A stretch of DNA of 64,000 nt. Origin: Pohlia nutans. Taxonomy: Eukaryota; Streptophyta; Bryopsida; Bryales; Mniaceae. The number at the start of each line of letters is the position of its first letter. Position 1 is the first letter of the stretch. Location: contig CM040103.1 of NCBI GenBank assembly GCA_022496805.1, forward strand, positions 21,428,820 to 21,492,819. The letters run 5' to 3'. Both the position numbers and the translations under genes were made by a program. Below the pieces are notes generated by a model that saw only the letters and a list, made by a program, of their open reading frames with translations, ran no database searches and was not told where the DNA came from. Positions 47,114 to 58,274 of the stretch are shown here, piece by piece.

Positions 47114-47210
47114 GATTGTACTGTATTTTGATTGTACTTTGATTGTATATTGATTGTATTTTGATTATATTTTGATTATATTTTGATTTTATTTTGATTG
47201 TATTTTGATT
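47114..47210. repeat. Short tandem repeat
   Basis: About eight copies of an 11-12-bp unit TTTTGATTGTA/TTTTGATTATA. Confidence 0.85.
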
Positions 47211-47574
47211 GGGAATCTTGTATTTATCTCCCTGTGTACTATTACCTCGTTGAGACAAGTGGCCTTCAACCCACACTAGTAGAAGACTTGTCGTTTTTCA
47301 TTCCCCATTGTGTGGGAACAGTGAACACTGGGTGAATATTATGCTCATATTTCTGTCTTCTTGTGACCAAAACCACTCACTAAAATCATTGACAGAGCCC
47401 ATGTGCCTGGCGCGGTTTCATTCCTTTTTCATTTAACGTAAGTGAAATACAACACATTTCCTACTAGTGCCAATCCTAGCGGTACTTGTCTTTCTAATTT
47501 CACTCACCCCGCCCACCTCTTTAAATGAAATTTTTTGAAGTACAATTTCTACAAAGGTCTTCTAGTTGGAGTGC

Positions 47575-47790
47575 TTTATCTATCATGAGGCAATTTAGCA
47601 TTTTTGCTACATTTCCATGGCTTGAAGAGCAATCCAGGCTCCTTGTATGTTCTTTTCATATCAATATACAAGTCATATCAGGGTAATACACATGTGCTAC
47701 CTAGGTGCTCCTTAAACAATACCTGAGTGATACCTAATTTTAAAGACACTACACATCTCGACTCCATGTTAGAAATCTTGCTATTACTCT
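47575..47790 (+). repeat. Dispersed repeat, copy 1
   Basis: It matches 53420-53640 in reverse: ATTTAGCATTTTTGCTAC, TTCCATGGCTTGAA, TCAGGGTAAT followed by CACATGTGCTAC, then a CTCCATGT block. Ends are not defined. The partner copy is in intron 4 of the Rab escort gene. Confidence 0.75.
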
Positions 47791-48042
47791 TTTTTTTTCA
47801 AAAATTCATTGTATCAATTACCCAACCCAAATTTTATGTAGCAACTTGGCTAAAATTAGTAACGAAAAAAATCACTGAATTGTACCTTTATCTCTTGTGA
47901 TCGGACCTACTGATGACTTCTCTACCATTGGCAACATCCAACAGCAAAACAATCAGAGTGTTGGCTTCCAGCCTCTCCAATGTGATATGCTGTAGAAAAT
48001 CAGTTCAGATTTTCCTTAAAACATATTTGCAACTTATCACAG

Positions 48043-48590
48043 TTAACCCTTTAATGTCCCAATTCAACACTGTTTTCAAAGATTCGTTATAAAACATTTG
48101 ATGAAAAATAAAAATGAAGTTGAAGTACAAAGCAAAGTTGTAAATGTCAATGTGAAGATAACATCTGTGCAGTTGGATTCATCAAATTTATTATTAATAA
48201 TTTTAAATTAATTTTGCAAGGTTTTCTCTTGAAATTCAATTAAAAATCTCAAATTAACATAATTTTTTTTTTTAATATTGTAATGAAATTGGAATATCAT
48301 GCACTACAAGAATGAATGGTTTCCATTATTTGATTCTACTTATTATAGAAAATCATGTTTAAGGACTCTCTTTTTGAACTAAGAATGGAACTTGACATAA
48401 ACCACTTTTGTTATTTTTCAGAAATTCACATTATCTTATTTTGAAGATCCATACCATACAAATGGTAGTCAACTAGCACAAGAATCAAGAGAATTTTGAA
48501 TGGATGAAAAAAATCACCATATGTGGTGAAGGAACGCGTCAGAAATCATCCAGTGTTTAGAATATGGACGTTGGCGTGTCAAAGGGTTAA
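48043..48590. mobile_element. TTAA-type element, family F
   Basis: The left end TTAACCCTTTAATG and right end GTCAAAGGGTTAA are inverted. It is 548 bp, and a diverged truncated copy is at 21940-22410. The right TTAA is shared with family G next door. Confidence 0.75.
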
Positions 48591-49162
48591 CCCCTAAACA
48601 TTCTCACGCTTTTCAAATTTGGCAGTTTTTCAAAGATGCATTATAAAATGCAACTGAGAGGGATATTTTCAAGTTGATGAACGAATAAAAGTTGTACATT
48701 ATTAATTATAGATTCTATCCATACGATTAGATTTGTGATTGCTATCACCATTATTTGTGTATAAATTTTCAAACTTAAAATTTAGAACTATTTTGTAGTA
48801 CGATTGCGAATAAGATATTGACAATTTAATAATGAAATTTTTTGGAATGGGTTGAAAAATAATATTCTAAGTGTAGTGATTTTTGAAGATTTTTTGGTTT
48901 TTTAATTTTAGTAGTTGACTTTTCCAACAGCACTTTTAGACTAAAATCTTCAAAATCTTGGGTGGAACACTACAACATGAAATGAGGCATAAAATTTTCT
49001 TAGATTATCCCCTTTTTAATCGGATCACACATGCAGGAAGCTAACTTCCCATAAAAGTTTTAGTAAAAATCCACACTGCAATAAGTGCATGATGGATGAG
49101 AAATCAAAGTTCAAATCCGTACATCATGCAAAATATGCATTGTTGGGCGGTTAGGGGTTAAT
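48587..49162. mobile_element. TTAA-type element, family G
   Basis: The left end TTAACCCCTAAACATTC and right end GCGGTTAGGGGTTAA are inverted over about 12 bp. It is 576 bp, AT-rich and non-coding, and is joined to family F through one TTAA. Confidence 0.7.
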
Positions 49163-50161
49163 CGGCCACTTCAAAGTAGGCAACCTAATTCGTCCAATAC
49201 ATATGATTTTGAGATTATGTTGAATAACAATGCTGCAAAGATGCCTACTCACTCAACTCTTTTCACACTTGAGAAAATATTCTACAGCAAATTTAATCAT
49301 ACCATCCTTCTTTGACATGCATGACAGGACCCAATTGTGATAATCGTTATAACGATACCAATTGCCTCAACTGAGAAGGACACAATAAAATCTCATAAGG
49401 AAAGTAGCATCATAGAAGCCCTGGATGCAGGAGCATTGAATTAACCACGCCAATGTACATATGAATCTTAGTGCTTGAGATATATGCATGATACCTTCTC
49501 ACCTTATTAGCAAAATTTGGAGATCTTATAACTCAGTCATACAGTATTCAAATACCGGTAGTACATATTATATTTTAGTGCGTTGGAATACACAAGAAAA
49601 CTGAGTCGTTCTTAAAAAGTAATAATTAAAAATAGCTTAAAGCCATGGAAAGTTGAAGGTGAATGCAAATACGCAGGGTGGGTTTATATACAGTCGCATT
49701 TGTCCTCAACAAAGGACCATCATTCGCTCAGGCCAATGTGGAACAACCAGAGGTAGCAATAGATTTGTCAGTCACTTAAAATCCAAGTATTGTGAGGAAT
49801 GTCAACTAATGCCAAAACAGATCACCCAAGAAAGAGCATAGTTCAAAAAATTTGAAATTTGGTCCAGTATGACCCTTTCTTCATTCACAACGAAAAGTAT
49901 CATAATCTGAAACCCAGCTGCTTCACATTCTTCATAGGCACTTCGATGTTCAATGTGAACAAATAAAGTTGCTCCAATTAACTTCGAATTACAACCAGCT
50001 GTGCAATCTTTCACGCCTAATGATTTTAATCCTGATGCTGTCAACTATACTACAACTATACTAGGAGCTCAGAATGTACCTCTAGACCCGGCTGCCTTGC
50101 AATAAAAAATGACGTTCTGGCGAGAACTGAATCTATTCTCAGCAATTTTTACCTGCTACAA
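49163..50161. other. 3' flank of Rab escort gene
   Basis: About 1 kb without gene. Short frames at 49653-50044 overlap on opposite strands and lack motifs. It includes the 3' UTR of the - strand gene ending at 50162. Confidence 0.45.
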
Positions 50162-53100
50162 TCAAAGCTCATCTACCTCATCTGCTTCTCCATCATCTTG
50201 ATCACTTGTGGAAGTAACTGGTGGCTTAGGAAACATCTCATTCTCTGGATAGAGTTCATGGAAGATCTGCCGGACAACAAGGTTCAGTCCCAATCAAAAA
50301 GCAGAATACAAGAATTGCTAAACCTCAAATTTTGTGCTCAACCAGGAAATGGTGAGGCTCCAATTTATCACATACATCAGGAATTTAAGACCTCACTGAT
50401 TTTTAACGATTTCCCGATATTTCATGGGTTCGTACATTTTTTGCACGGATTTTGCGCTAATTCTGCACTAAATCCGCACGGCTTCTACATTCTTTCTTTT
50501 TGTTATCAAAGTGCGGAATCCATGCGAAATAAATGCAAAATCCGTGTGAAAAATATACGAACCCATGAAATATCGGATGTCGCACGGAAATCGTTTAAAA
50601 TCCGTGCGGTCCTAGATTCCTGATATACTCAAAATAGAAAGAGTCACTTGCCTACTGATCCTGACTAGTCAAACAATGGAACAATTTCAGATAACATAGA
50701 AACGAAAGCTGAAGGAGTTCCTGTAAAAACAAGTACAGAAAAATTGAAAGAAACGAACTCAAGGACTCGCATTTCCAAAAAATTAGCTGGTATTTCTAGG
50801 AAACATGCTAATGGATCTGAAGGTAAAATTGGGTAAAATAAGTACCGTCTCAGTGCATTTCATCATGCTGCGGTAATCGATAGTTCCGTCCGGCATGACG
50901 CACATTTTCAATCCGCTCGAGGCCTGCTCATGCAAGGAATTGTGATCATTACATCAGATAGTACTGGATATTGACGACAGAGCGAAGGGGACCATTTCAC
51001 ATAAAATTGAGACGCAATGGAAGTTTTAGCAAGAACTTGATTAACCCATAAAGGGCTGATGGGGATAGTAGATACGTTGGTGTATATTAGACCTTTGTTG
51101 TAAATAGATAGCTCCGAATTGAGACCCCAATAGCTCATTAAAATCACGTCGACGTGACTTTTAACTGCACTTTTGATCTTAAACCCATAGGAGGTGTGGA
51201 ACCATGTCAAATACAATGGAATATTGCCGTATAATACTGGTCGGAAAGGGTTTAGGGTTTTAGGGTTTAGGAAAGTTACCTGAGAGGGCTTTGGAATTTC
51301 CTGGATGAAGAAGATGGACCATAACAACTTTGGTTTGACCGACTCTCTATCTATTTCAGAGTCGTTCTCACGAAACAATGAATCCTTTGCAGCCTGCAGG
51401 GTTTCTTCTGCTTCTGTTACGTCTGAGCACTTCACTGAGAGTTGAACAACGTATCTATCATCCACAAACAGAAAACTAATGAGCAACATTGACGATCTAA
51501 AATAAAAACAAATTGATAAGAGATCCAATTCCAGAGGAGTTGTTCAAACGGAACTAAAAAATGTAGCGCCTAGAAGGTTAATTTTTTCAAAACATGGCTA
51601 TGTAACCTACATCGATTAGGTTGAAGGAAATTAACATGTAGATTAAGAGGCATACGTCCAACCAACTTATGGACCTCAAAATCAGAGATGCAGAACCGAG
51701 ACCTGATATCATCATTCAAACTAAATTAAAACTAAACTCTCGGACAGGTAATAACATCATAACCGAGTCTTTTGAAACATAAGGTTAATCTCAAGAGTGT
51801 GAGAACTCACTTGCCATCAGGACAAACATCAGAAGCTGTTCCCAGCTGCAATGCTCTTACAACCTTTGATTCCCCTCTATTAAGAGCTGCACAAAATTTT
51901 CCGTAAAGTCAGCTTGGGCGACTGCAGCAAATTAATCCCTAAAGGACCCAAGGATTCATGATTTTAAAATGACAAATTCAATTGATCACGTTGTGAAAAG
52001 TAGAATTCAGTTGGAACCGAATTTTACATCACCGGAATCAGTGAAGAACATTGTATGTGTTGGTCAAGAAACAAAGAAAGTCCGCAAAAGACCTACTCAA
52101 AACTGCTAAAAAACAAGAGGTCCAATTTGAGCTTCTTGGTCCTTCAGGGGTTACTATTGCGACTGCTAATGACATAGTGATTGTTAGTGACATTTAAAAT
52201 AAATCAGCAATCACTAGATAATGACTAGACTGCTATAGATTGAAACGAACAAAGGATTCAGTCTAGTCATTATCCAATGTATTTCTTGGGGTTTTTGTAC
52301 TGTGAGAGGACTCACAATTGGGAGGAAAAATGACCAGAACAGTGCTTAATCCGGGTTGCAGTGACTGGTCTGTTATACATAGGCAGCGGGCCACTTTTGT
52401 CGAATCTCCACCTCCAGAAGACGTGCTTGGGACATCAGAGGAACGTAAATGTGCACTTCCCACCGGATCTAAATCAACCGTGGGTGTAGATTCTGGCTCC
52501 ACACAGAAGGTAGGACTGGCAATCACCTTCTCACTGTGAAGTACCTGCCCTGATGCTATTTGTACGCCCTTGCAATCCCCACTTTCCTGCATGAACCCTC
52601 AAAAGTCAACACTTTTCAATCCCTGGTTCAGGTATTATTCATCTCACGGTTTCTCAAAAACCAGCATTTACAGATGCCATTGGAGTAGAAATTATGTGAA
52701 ACGTTATACTCCCTCCGTCCCAAAGTTATTGTTCAACTTGTTTGCTTGGTATTTCTTTGAGCCAATTTCATTGATCATATTGTAAGAAACATTATTAAAA
52801 AAGGTTCCAAATTAAGTCACTAGAATGATTGAAGAACATTGCATGTGTTCATTGCAACCTAAATAAAATTAGCCACTAGGAAGTATTTTTTTGACCTACT
52901 TAAAAAAAGACCTTTCAAACATGACTTTCAAACATGACAATAATTTTGGGACGGAGGGAGTAATATGAGTCAAAAACAAAGTCAGATAGAGTACCTTGTC
53001 AAGAAGGAGATTAACAACAGGCATTCGCAATACCTGGTTGACAGGATACACTATGTTATGATCTTATAGATTGCAATACAAAAAACACCTAGCGCCGTTG

Positions 53101-56100
53101 AGATATTTAATCAATTCACGTTCGAGCCACGATAATTTTCTAGAAAGCTTGGTATATTTTGGCACGAAGAAGTCTGTAAATTTGAAAGAAGGAAAAAACA
53201 GTCATCTCTTCAACGGGAGAGTAGTGATCCTACATAGAGAGCTCCGCGTACAGCTGCACAACGACAGAATGCTTGCGGCAAATCTCCATGCCCGTACATG
53301 GGATACAAAAAGGCACCTGGGGCATCTGGAAACCTGAAATGGAAGGAGGAGAACGCTCAGAGAAATCCACAATGCCCTCTAGTTCAGTGATTTTTTTTGG
53401 TTGCTAATTATAGCCAAATTGTTACATAAAATTTGGGATAGTACCCAGATTTCCTACATGGAGTCAAGATGTATCGCCTCTTTAATCCTAGGTATCACCC
53501 ACGTATTGCCTAAGTAGCACATGTGGATTACCCTGATATTACCTATATATCAACATGAAAAGAGCATCCAAAGAGCCTTTCAAGCCATGGAAAAGTAGCA
53601 AAAATGCTAAACTGTCTCCTGACAAGAAAAAATCACTGCTCTAGTTGATTGCAAATACGAATTTGACAGATCAGCTATCTAATAACAAGCCTTACCTACT
53701 TGCGGAGGCCAGGTAAAGTGCCAAGGTCTGAAGCCCATCCTTGGTTGAGACAATGGTTGCTGCATCTGCACTTTGTTCCTGGTCGTCTTCGACCAATGCA
53801 ATCGCATACAGGATGATTCTGATAGACAAAAAGCAAAGTTATAAGCCAGAAAACACAACTTCCATCACTGGTTCGAATCCAGGAAGAAGAAAACGAGCTT
53901 CTGCAACATTCCATCATAGAGTTAACCTCCCTTTCTGCTCTATGCCGAGTTTCGAGACAATCTAAAACAAGGCCCTGTCATTATTCTCCATGCCTTGCAT
54001 TAGCACTCACACGTTCCACCAAACTCTCTATTTTTGTTTCAATATGAGTTAACATGAGTTTGTCAAAACTTTCCTCTTTGGGCTGACTTTTCAAAACTTG
54101 GTATAGACTAGTTTTTGGTCTATTTTTGTTTCAATGTGAGTTAACATGAGTTTGTCAAAACTTTCCTCTTTGGGCTGACTTTTCAAAACTCGGTATACAC
54201 TAGTTTTTGGTCTATTTTTGTTTCAATATGAGTTAACATGAGTTTGTCAATACTTTCCTCTTTGGGCTGACTTTTCAAAACTTGGTATACACTAGTTTTT
54301 GGTCTATTTTTGTTTCAATATGAGTTAACATGAGTTTCCTCTTTGGGCTGACTTTTCAAAACTTGGTATACACTAGTTTTTGGTCTATTTTTGTTTCAAT
54401 ATGAGTTAACATGAGTTTGTCAATACTTTCCTCTTTGGGCTGACTTTTCGGTTAACTTTAATCGTAAGGAATTTTCTGACATAATGCAGTTGCCAAGAGC
54501 AGACTCAACATACTCTTGAATTGAAATCGGTAATTGTTGCCTCCGAAGAAGCTCCACGAAGGGCCTGTCGAGGTCCCCAGCTGGAAATTCTCCATCCTGC
54601 GATTCTGTGTAATCGGTGACCATCTTGAAAAACCGCATCAAGAATCGCTTGTCCGAGAGGCTCAAAGTCTTATCCCGAAACACATCAGCGCGAGATGCTG
54701 GAACAGCAGTCATTTGACCATCCCTGCAAGCAATAAACTTTTACATGTAAATTTGGAATATGCTACACACACTACTTCGTTTTACCATTTTCCTGCCTTT
54801 TTTTCTGCCTATACGACCTAATATTACCTTCGTTGTGCTTCTAACATGGTCACTAAAGCTAGAGGCTATCCACCCACTTTCTCAATGATAATTTTTGTGC
54901 AAAAGCTGCTTGATAAGAATTTGCGCAATTATCAAAACTCACTTGCAATTTCAACTGCCTCACTTGCTCTTCAGAATTCAACCCCTAAAGAACCAGAAAG
55001 CCCAAATTGAGCCTCTCATGTTCCTTTTCCCAGTTTTGAGTAGGTTCTATGTGAACATCTTTTTGTTCGAATTTATTTACTTATTTACCAACACATACAA
55101 TGTTCTTCACTGATTCTGGTGATCAATAAAATTTGTTTTCATCTAAATTTATATCTTTTAGATTAGGATTGATCAATTGAATTCGACATTTTTAAACCGT
55201 GAATCCTTGGTCCTTTAGGGGTTAAGAAATGCAAAAGCCAACCAATTGATATAAACCCTAAGAAACCCTCGAATACCTCCAAATGAAGCTCGCTTCAACG
55301 GCCTTGAATCTGACATGATGGTCAGCTTGCGCATTAACGAGTGCATCCACCAGAGGCTCAGCACAGAACACAACCTTGGGTCCTACGAAACATCAACCCC
55401 ATTCCCTTCTTGTGAATCATCAGCAGATTTCCAACATGAAAACCCTAAACCCTAAACCCTAAGCATCCAAAACGGCCATCTGCATCACTAAACTTTGCAA
55501 CGGTGGCATTTTCTCATTTTACCTTAGTTTTCTGATTGCAATACTAATCATTTGCAACGGTGGCATTTTCTTATTTTACCTCAGTTTTCTGATTGCAATA
55601 CAAATCATTTGCAACGGTGGCATTTTCTCATTTTACCTCAGTTTTCTGATTGTAATACTAATCATTTTAAAGCTTGTGTTCTATAGTACAAGATCAACAG
55701 TATCAATCGTGTCATTTTTACACAAACAGATGATGATTTGCAGCAGTAGGTCCAAACTTTCTACACTACAAAAAAAAAATTTAAAAATACACAGTGGACG
55801 CTTAGAGTAATGAAAAAAATTTACCTGCCAAATCCAAGCTGTAACGATTGAGGCGCCCAAGCGCCGATTCATCATGCGGAGGCGAAACTTTGACGGCAGA
55901 GTATAACGCGGGTGCATCCTTGACCTGGAGAAGCGTATACGAGTCCAAGTCTTCACGGATTTCCTCCCGCTTTTCCTCCTCCTTTTCCTCGTCCTCCTTT
56001 TCGAAATTAGGTTTTGGCAAATGCCCTGCAAACGAGCTCAACTGCGAGAACGACAGCGAAGCCCACGGCGACAAGTAACCCTCGTACGCATCCAAATGCA

Positions 56101-56197
56101 ACACCGTCTTCCCCGACGATGCGATGGCGGCCGCGAGAATGGACTCCGGCAGCCCCGTGCCGATCACGATCGCATCGAATTCGCTCGGCTCTATCAT
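50162..56197 (-). CDS. REP: Rab escort protein (RabGGTase component A)
   Basis: Eleven exons: 56197-55825, 55382-55277, 54723-54457, 53818-53696, 53333-53234, 53033-52995, 52586-52316, 51886-51811, 51454-51280, 50923-50846, 50266-50162. All phases fit, giving 570 aa, close to plant REPs. REP presents newly made Rab GTPases to geranylgeranyl transferase II and then delivers them to membranes. GDI/REP landmarks are [20 protein letters not shown] and [10 protein letters not shown] near the N-terminus, [78 protein letters not shown], and [17 protein letters not shown]. An acidic insert ([14 protein letters not shown]) lies in exon 1. No isoprenylation motif is at the C-terminus (DEVDEL). It should act in the cytosol. 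Eight of ten introns contain repeats. Confidence 0.94.
50376..50624. mobile_element. Foldback element in REP intron 10
   Basis: The arms ATCAGGAATTTAAGACC ... GATATTTCATGGGTTCGTA and the reverse (TACGAACCCATGAAATATC ... GATTCCTGAT) pair over about 110 bp. They enclose a short loop that itself repeats GCACGGATTTTGC. The element is flanked by ATAC on both sides (50372-50375, 50625-50628), a candidate 4-bp target duplication. Confidence 0.8.
51041..51265 (-). mobile_element. TTAA-type MITE, family B copy 5, in REP intron 9
   Basis: It starts TTAACCCATAAAGGG and follows family B in reverse (GGGGATAGTAGATACGTT, AGGAGGTGTGGAACCATG). The distal end merges into TTTAGGG-like repeats (51248-51270) about 10 bp from the exon 9 splice donor at 51279. 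Confidence 0.7.
51932..52154 (+). mobile_element. TTAA-type MITE, family A copy in REP intron 7
   Basis: 223 bp from TTAATCCCTAAAGGACCC to TTGGTCCTTCAGGGGTTA. The right TTAA is mutated to TTAC. It carries TGAAGAACATTGTATGTGTT, a block also found in the Stowaway-like element at 52709. Confidence 0.8.
52709..52960. mobile_element. Stowaway-type MITE (Tc1/mariner) in REP intron 6
   Basis: Ends CTCCCTCCGTCCCAAA and TTTTGGGACGGAGGGAG with TA on each side (52707-52708, 52961-52962). These are the classic Stowaway termini and target duplication. It is 252 bp and non-coding. Its interior resembles family A. Confidence 0.93.
53420..53640 (-). repeat. Dispersed repeat, copy 2, in REP intron 4
   Basis: Reverse-complement partner of 47575-47790 (GTAGCACATGTGGATTACC, CAAGCCATGGAAA, GTAGCAAAAATGCTAAA). 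Confidence 0.75.
54028..54450. repeat. ~92-bp tandem array in REP intron 3
   Basis: Five units carry TATTTTTGTTTCAATATGAG, TTAACATGAGTTTGTCAA, CTTTCCTCTTTGGGCTGAC and a GGTATACACTAGTTTTTGG block. One unit is 16 bp shorter. The array ends a few bases from the exon 3 splice donor (54456). Confidence 0.9.
54978..55225 (-). mobile_element. TTAA-type MITE, family A copy in REP intron 2
   Basis: 248 bp, reverse orientation. The left end is TCAACCCCTAAAGAACCAG with TTAA mutated to TCAA. The right end is CCTTGGTCCTTTAGGGGTTAA-like (TTAA at 55222-55225). Confidence 0.8.
55439..55808 (+). mobile_element. Family H element with internal triplication, REP intron 1
   Basis: A telomere-like run at 55439-55462 leads into CATCCAAAACGGCCATCTGC, and the segment ends CAGTGGACGCTTAGAG. 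A 65-bp segment (GGTGGCATTTTCTCATTTTA, then TTTTCTGATTGCAATAC) is repeated three times. The TTAA ends are lost. Confidence 0.7.
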
Positions 56198-56206
56198 TTT
56201 GAACCT

Positions 56207-56235
56207 TAAACCCTAAACCCTAAACCCTAAAACCC
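56207..56235. repeat. Interstitial telomere-like repeat at the REP start
   Basis: Three to four CCCTAAA units lie about 10 bp upstream of the REP ATG. Similar short runs are at 55439-55462 and 51248-51270 in the same gene. In plants, telo-boxes near starts of translation-related and growth genes act as regulatory elements, so this may be functional. Confidence 0.7.
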
Positions 56236-56267
56236 AAACATCAAAAGCTTGCACACAGATCTAACTC

Positions 56268-56602
56268 AAAGCGTCTCCCTTACCAATTGAGTCTATTTAC
56301 ACACATAAAACATAAAATATTTATGGTGGATCTTACTAAGCTTAGCAAACTCAAGAGGATTTTAACGCACTCTAGCATGCATTATTTGGACACCGTATGA
56401 ATAAGTTATGAATTACCAAAGTGTTGACTATACCTAAACGCGTCCCCTTTCCAATTGAGTCTATTTACACATAAAACATAAAACATTTCTTTGGTCGGTC
56501 TTATTAAGCTTAGCAAGTTCAAGAGGATTCTAATGCACTTTAGCATGCATTATTTGGACACCATATGAATAAGTTATGAATTTCCAAAGTGTTGACTATA
56601 GA
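56268..56602. repeat. Tandem duplication (~168 bp x 2) upstream of REP
   Basis: Two units start near 56268 and 56436. Shared blocks are CAATTGAGTCTATTTACAC, AGCATGCATTATTTGGACAC and CCAAAGTGTTGACTATA. They differ by small substitutions. Confidence 0.88.
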
Positions 56603-57091
56603 TTGACCATAAAGCGACCCTAATTGTGCACATTCAATTCTTGTGTCAGTCAATTCTTTTTTCCTGCACATACCGTTAGCTAGCTTTTTGAGTTGGGAGG
56701 CGGAAGCTTACAGATTTGGGGATACAAGAGAAATTATAGGATAGTTTTGTAAATCGTTTTTAGATCGAGGGAACAAAATGCAATACTAGTGTAGTTAGAG
56801 AAAAATTCTTGGAGAGGTCCTGTAGGTCTCTACTGAGGGCTAGAGGGCGGAAATTTCACCGGGCCAACTCACACAAAATATTAGAATATAAGAGAAAAGT
56901 TAGGATTTTAGGCGCGACACGAAAGCGCTGCCCGATTTTTTCCAAAAAAACTCCTCATCATCCCATGTTTTTTTTATTCAATTGCAAAAGTGGTTGTTGT
57001 AAAGTTTAAAGCTCAAAAAAATTCAAAATTACGGGATCCTGGTGCTCGTATGAGTCCATAACTGTATGTTATAATTTTTGTATACAAGTCC

Positions 57092-57500
57092 AAAAACCCT
57101 AATTGGAGGGTTTATTTCACCAATTTGACCCAATTTTACAGCACTAGGTGCTTAAGGTGATTTGTGAAGTGATTGTGAGTTTAAATTAATATTTGTTGTT
57201 GCTTCATTTGAACATTTAGAATGTACTGATACAAGTTTTAAAACCCTAATTAGAAAGGTCAATTCACCAGTTTCGCCCAATTAGATGACACTTGATGCCT
57301 AGGGTGATTGATAAAGTCTTATGAGTTTAAATTAGTTTGGTTATTGCCACTTTCAACATTTGGAGTGCGCTTTAATTTTTGTGCATAACTCAAAAAACCC
57401 TGATTAGAAGAATTAATTCACCAATTTTGCCCAATTAAATGGCACCTAGTTTTGAGGGTGATTGGTGAGGGCTTGTGAATCTATTTTAGAGTTTATTATT
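57092..57500. repeat. ~150-bp tandem array, three diverged units
   Basis: Each unit has AAACCCTAATTAGAA-like sequence, then TTCACCAATTTTGCCCAATT and GGGTGATTGGTGA-like blocks. Starts are near 57092, 57240 and 57393. Confidence 0.8.
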
Positions 57501-57876
57501 GTTCATTTGAGCTTGTTATGTGTGCTGCAATTTTCTTGTACACACCGATTTTGGCACATATGCATTGTTTTTTGCCACCTTGTACTTAGTACTTTCATTG
57601 TATGTTTGTCTAGGTCTAGAGAGTCTATTGTTTGGAGTAAAATACACTCACCTCTCGGTCGACTATAAGACACATTGACAGAAAAGAAAAACACTTGTTA
57701 AAGTGCTCATATAATTGGTGCTATTGTCAAAAAGGTGAAGTGTTTTGGTTTTATCTTGTTGACAAGTGTTTTTCATTTTCAAATTTCAAACGCGGTGGAC
57801 TTGAAGCACAAGACGTGATTTTCTTTTGTTTGTGTTTTATTTTTTGCACACCGTGATTGGGCGTTTTCTTAGGGAG

Positions 57877-58274
57877 AGCACTTAAAGTTAGGATTAGGAA
57901 TATACGTGAGTGCATTTTAATGAGATACCCCCCTATAATACTTCGCCTTAAAATAGTTTTTAAATTACGATTTTTTAAGTGCTAAATTATTATGTATATA
58001 TCTATCATTTGGTATAAATTTCAGACCCAAAAGTTTTTTAAATCTTATTAAAAAAATGATAGAAGTTTACACCGAAATGTGTTGTTTTTTGCTTCAAAAA
58101 TTAATTCAAAAATATTTACAAGTGATTATTTTTTGAAATTTATACAACAAGAACTTTAGATTGTGTTCAACAATTTCATATTTTTTTTAATAATTTTTAG
58201 ATGATTTTTTAGTACATACATAGGGGGGTCAAAAGTACGCACTCACGTGATTTCTAGTCTTAACTTTAAGTGCT
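57877..58274. mobile_element. Element with ~55-bp inverted repeats
   Basis: AGCACTTAAAGTTAGGATTA continuing to CACCCCCCTAT-like sequence at the left (57877-57936) is inverted at 58215-58274 (ATAGGGGGGTC ... AACTTTAAGTGCT). It is 398 bp and non-coding. No clear target duplication was seen. Long TIRs suggest a Mutator-like derivative. Confidence 0.75.

Noticed and set aside
53868..53885. GGTTCGAATCC, a tRNA T-arm-like sequence
   Set aside because: No matching acceptor stem or anticodon arm upstream. It lies in a REP intron and appears coincidental.
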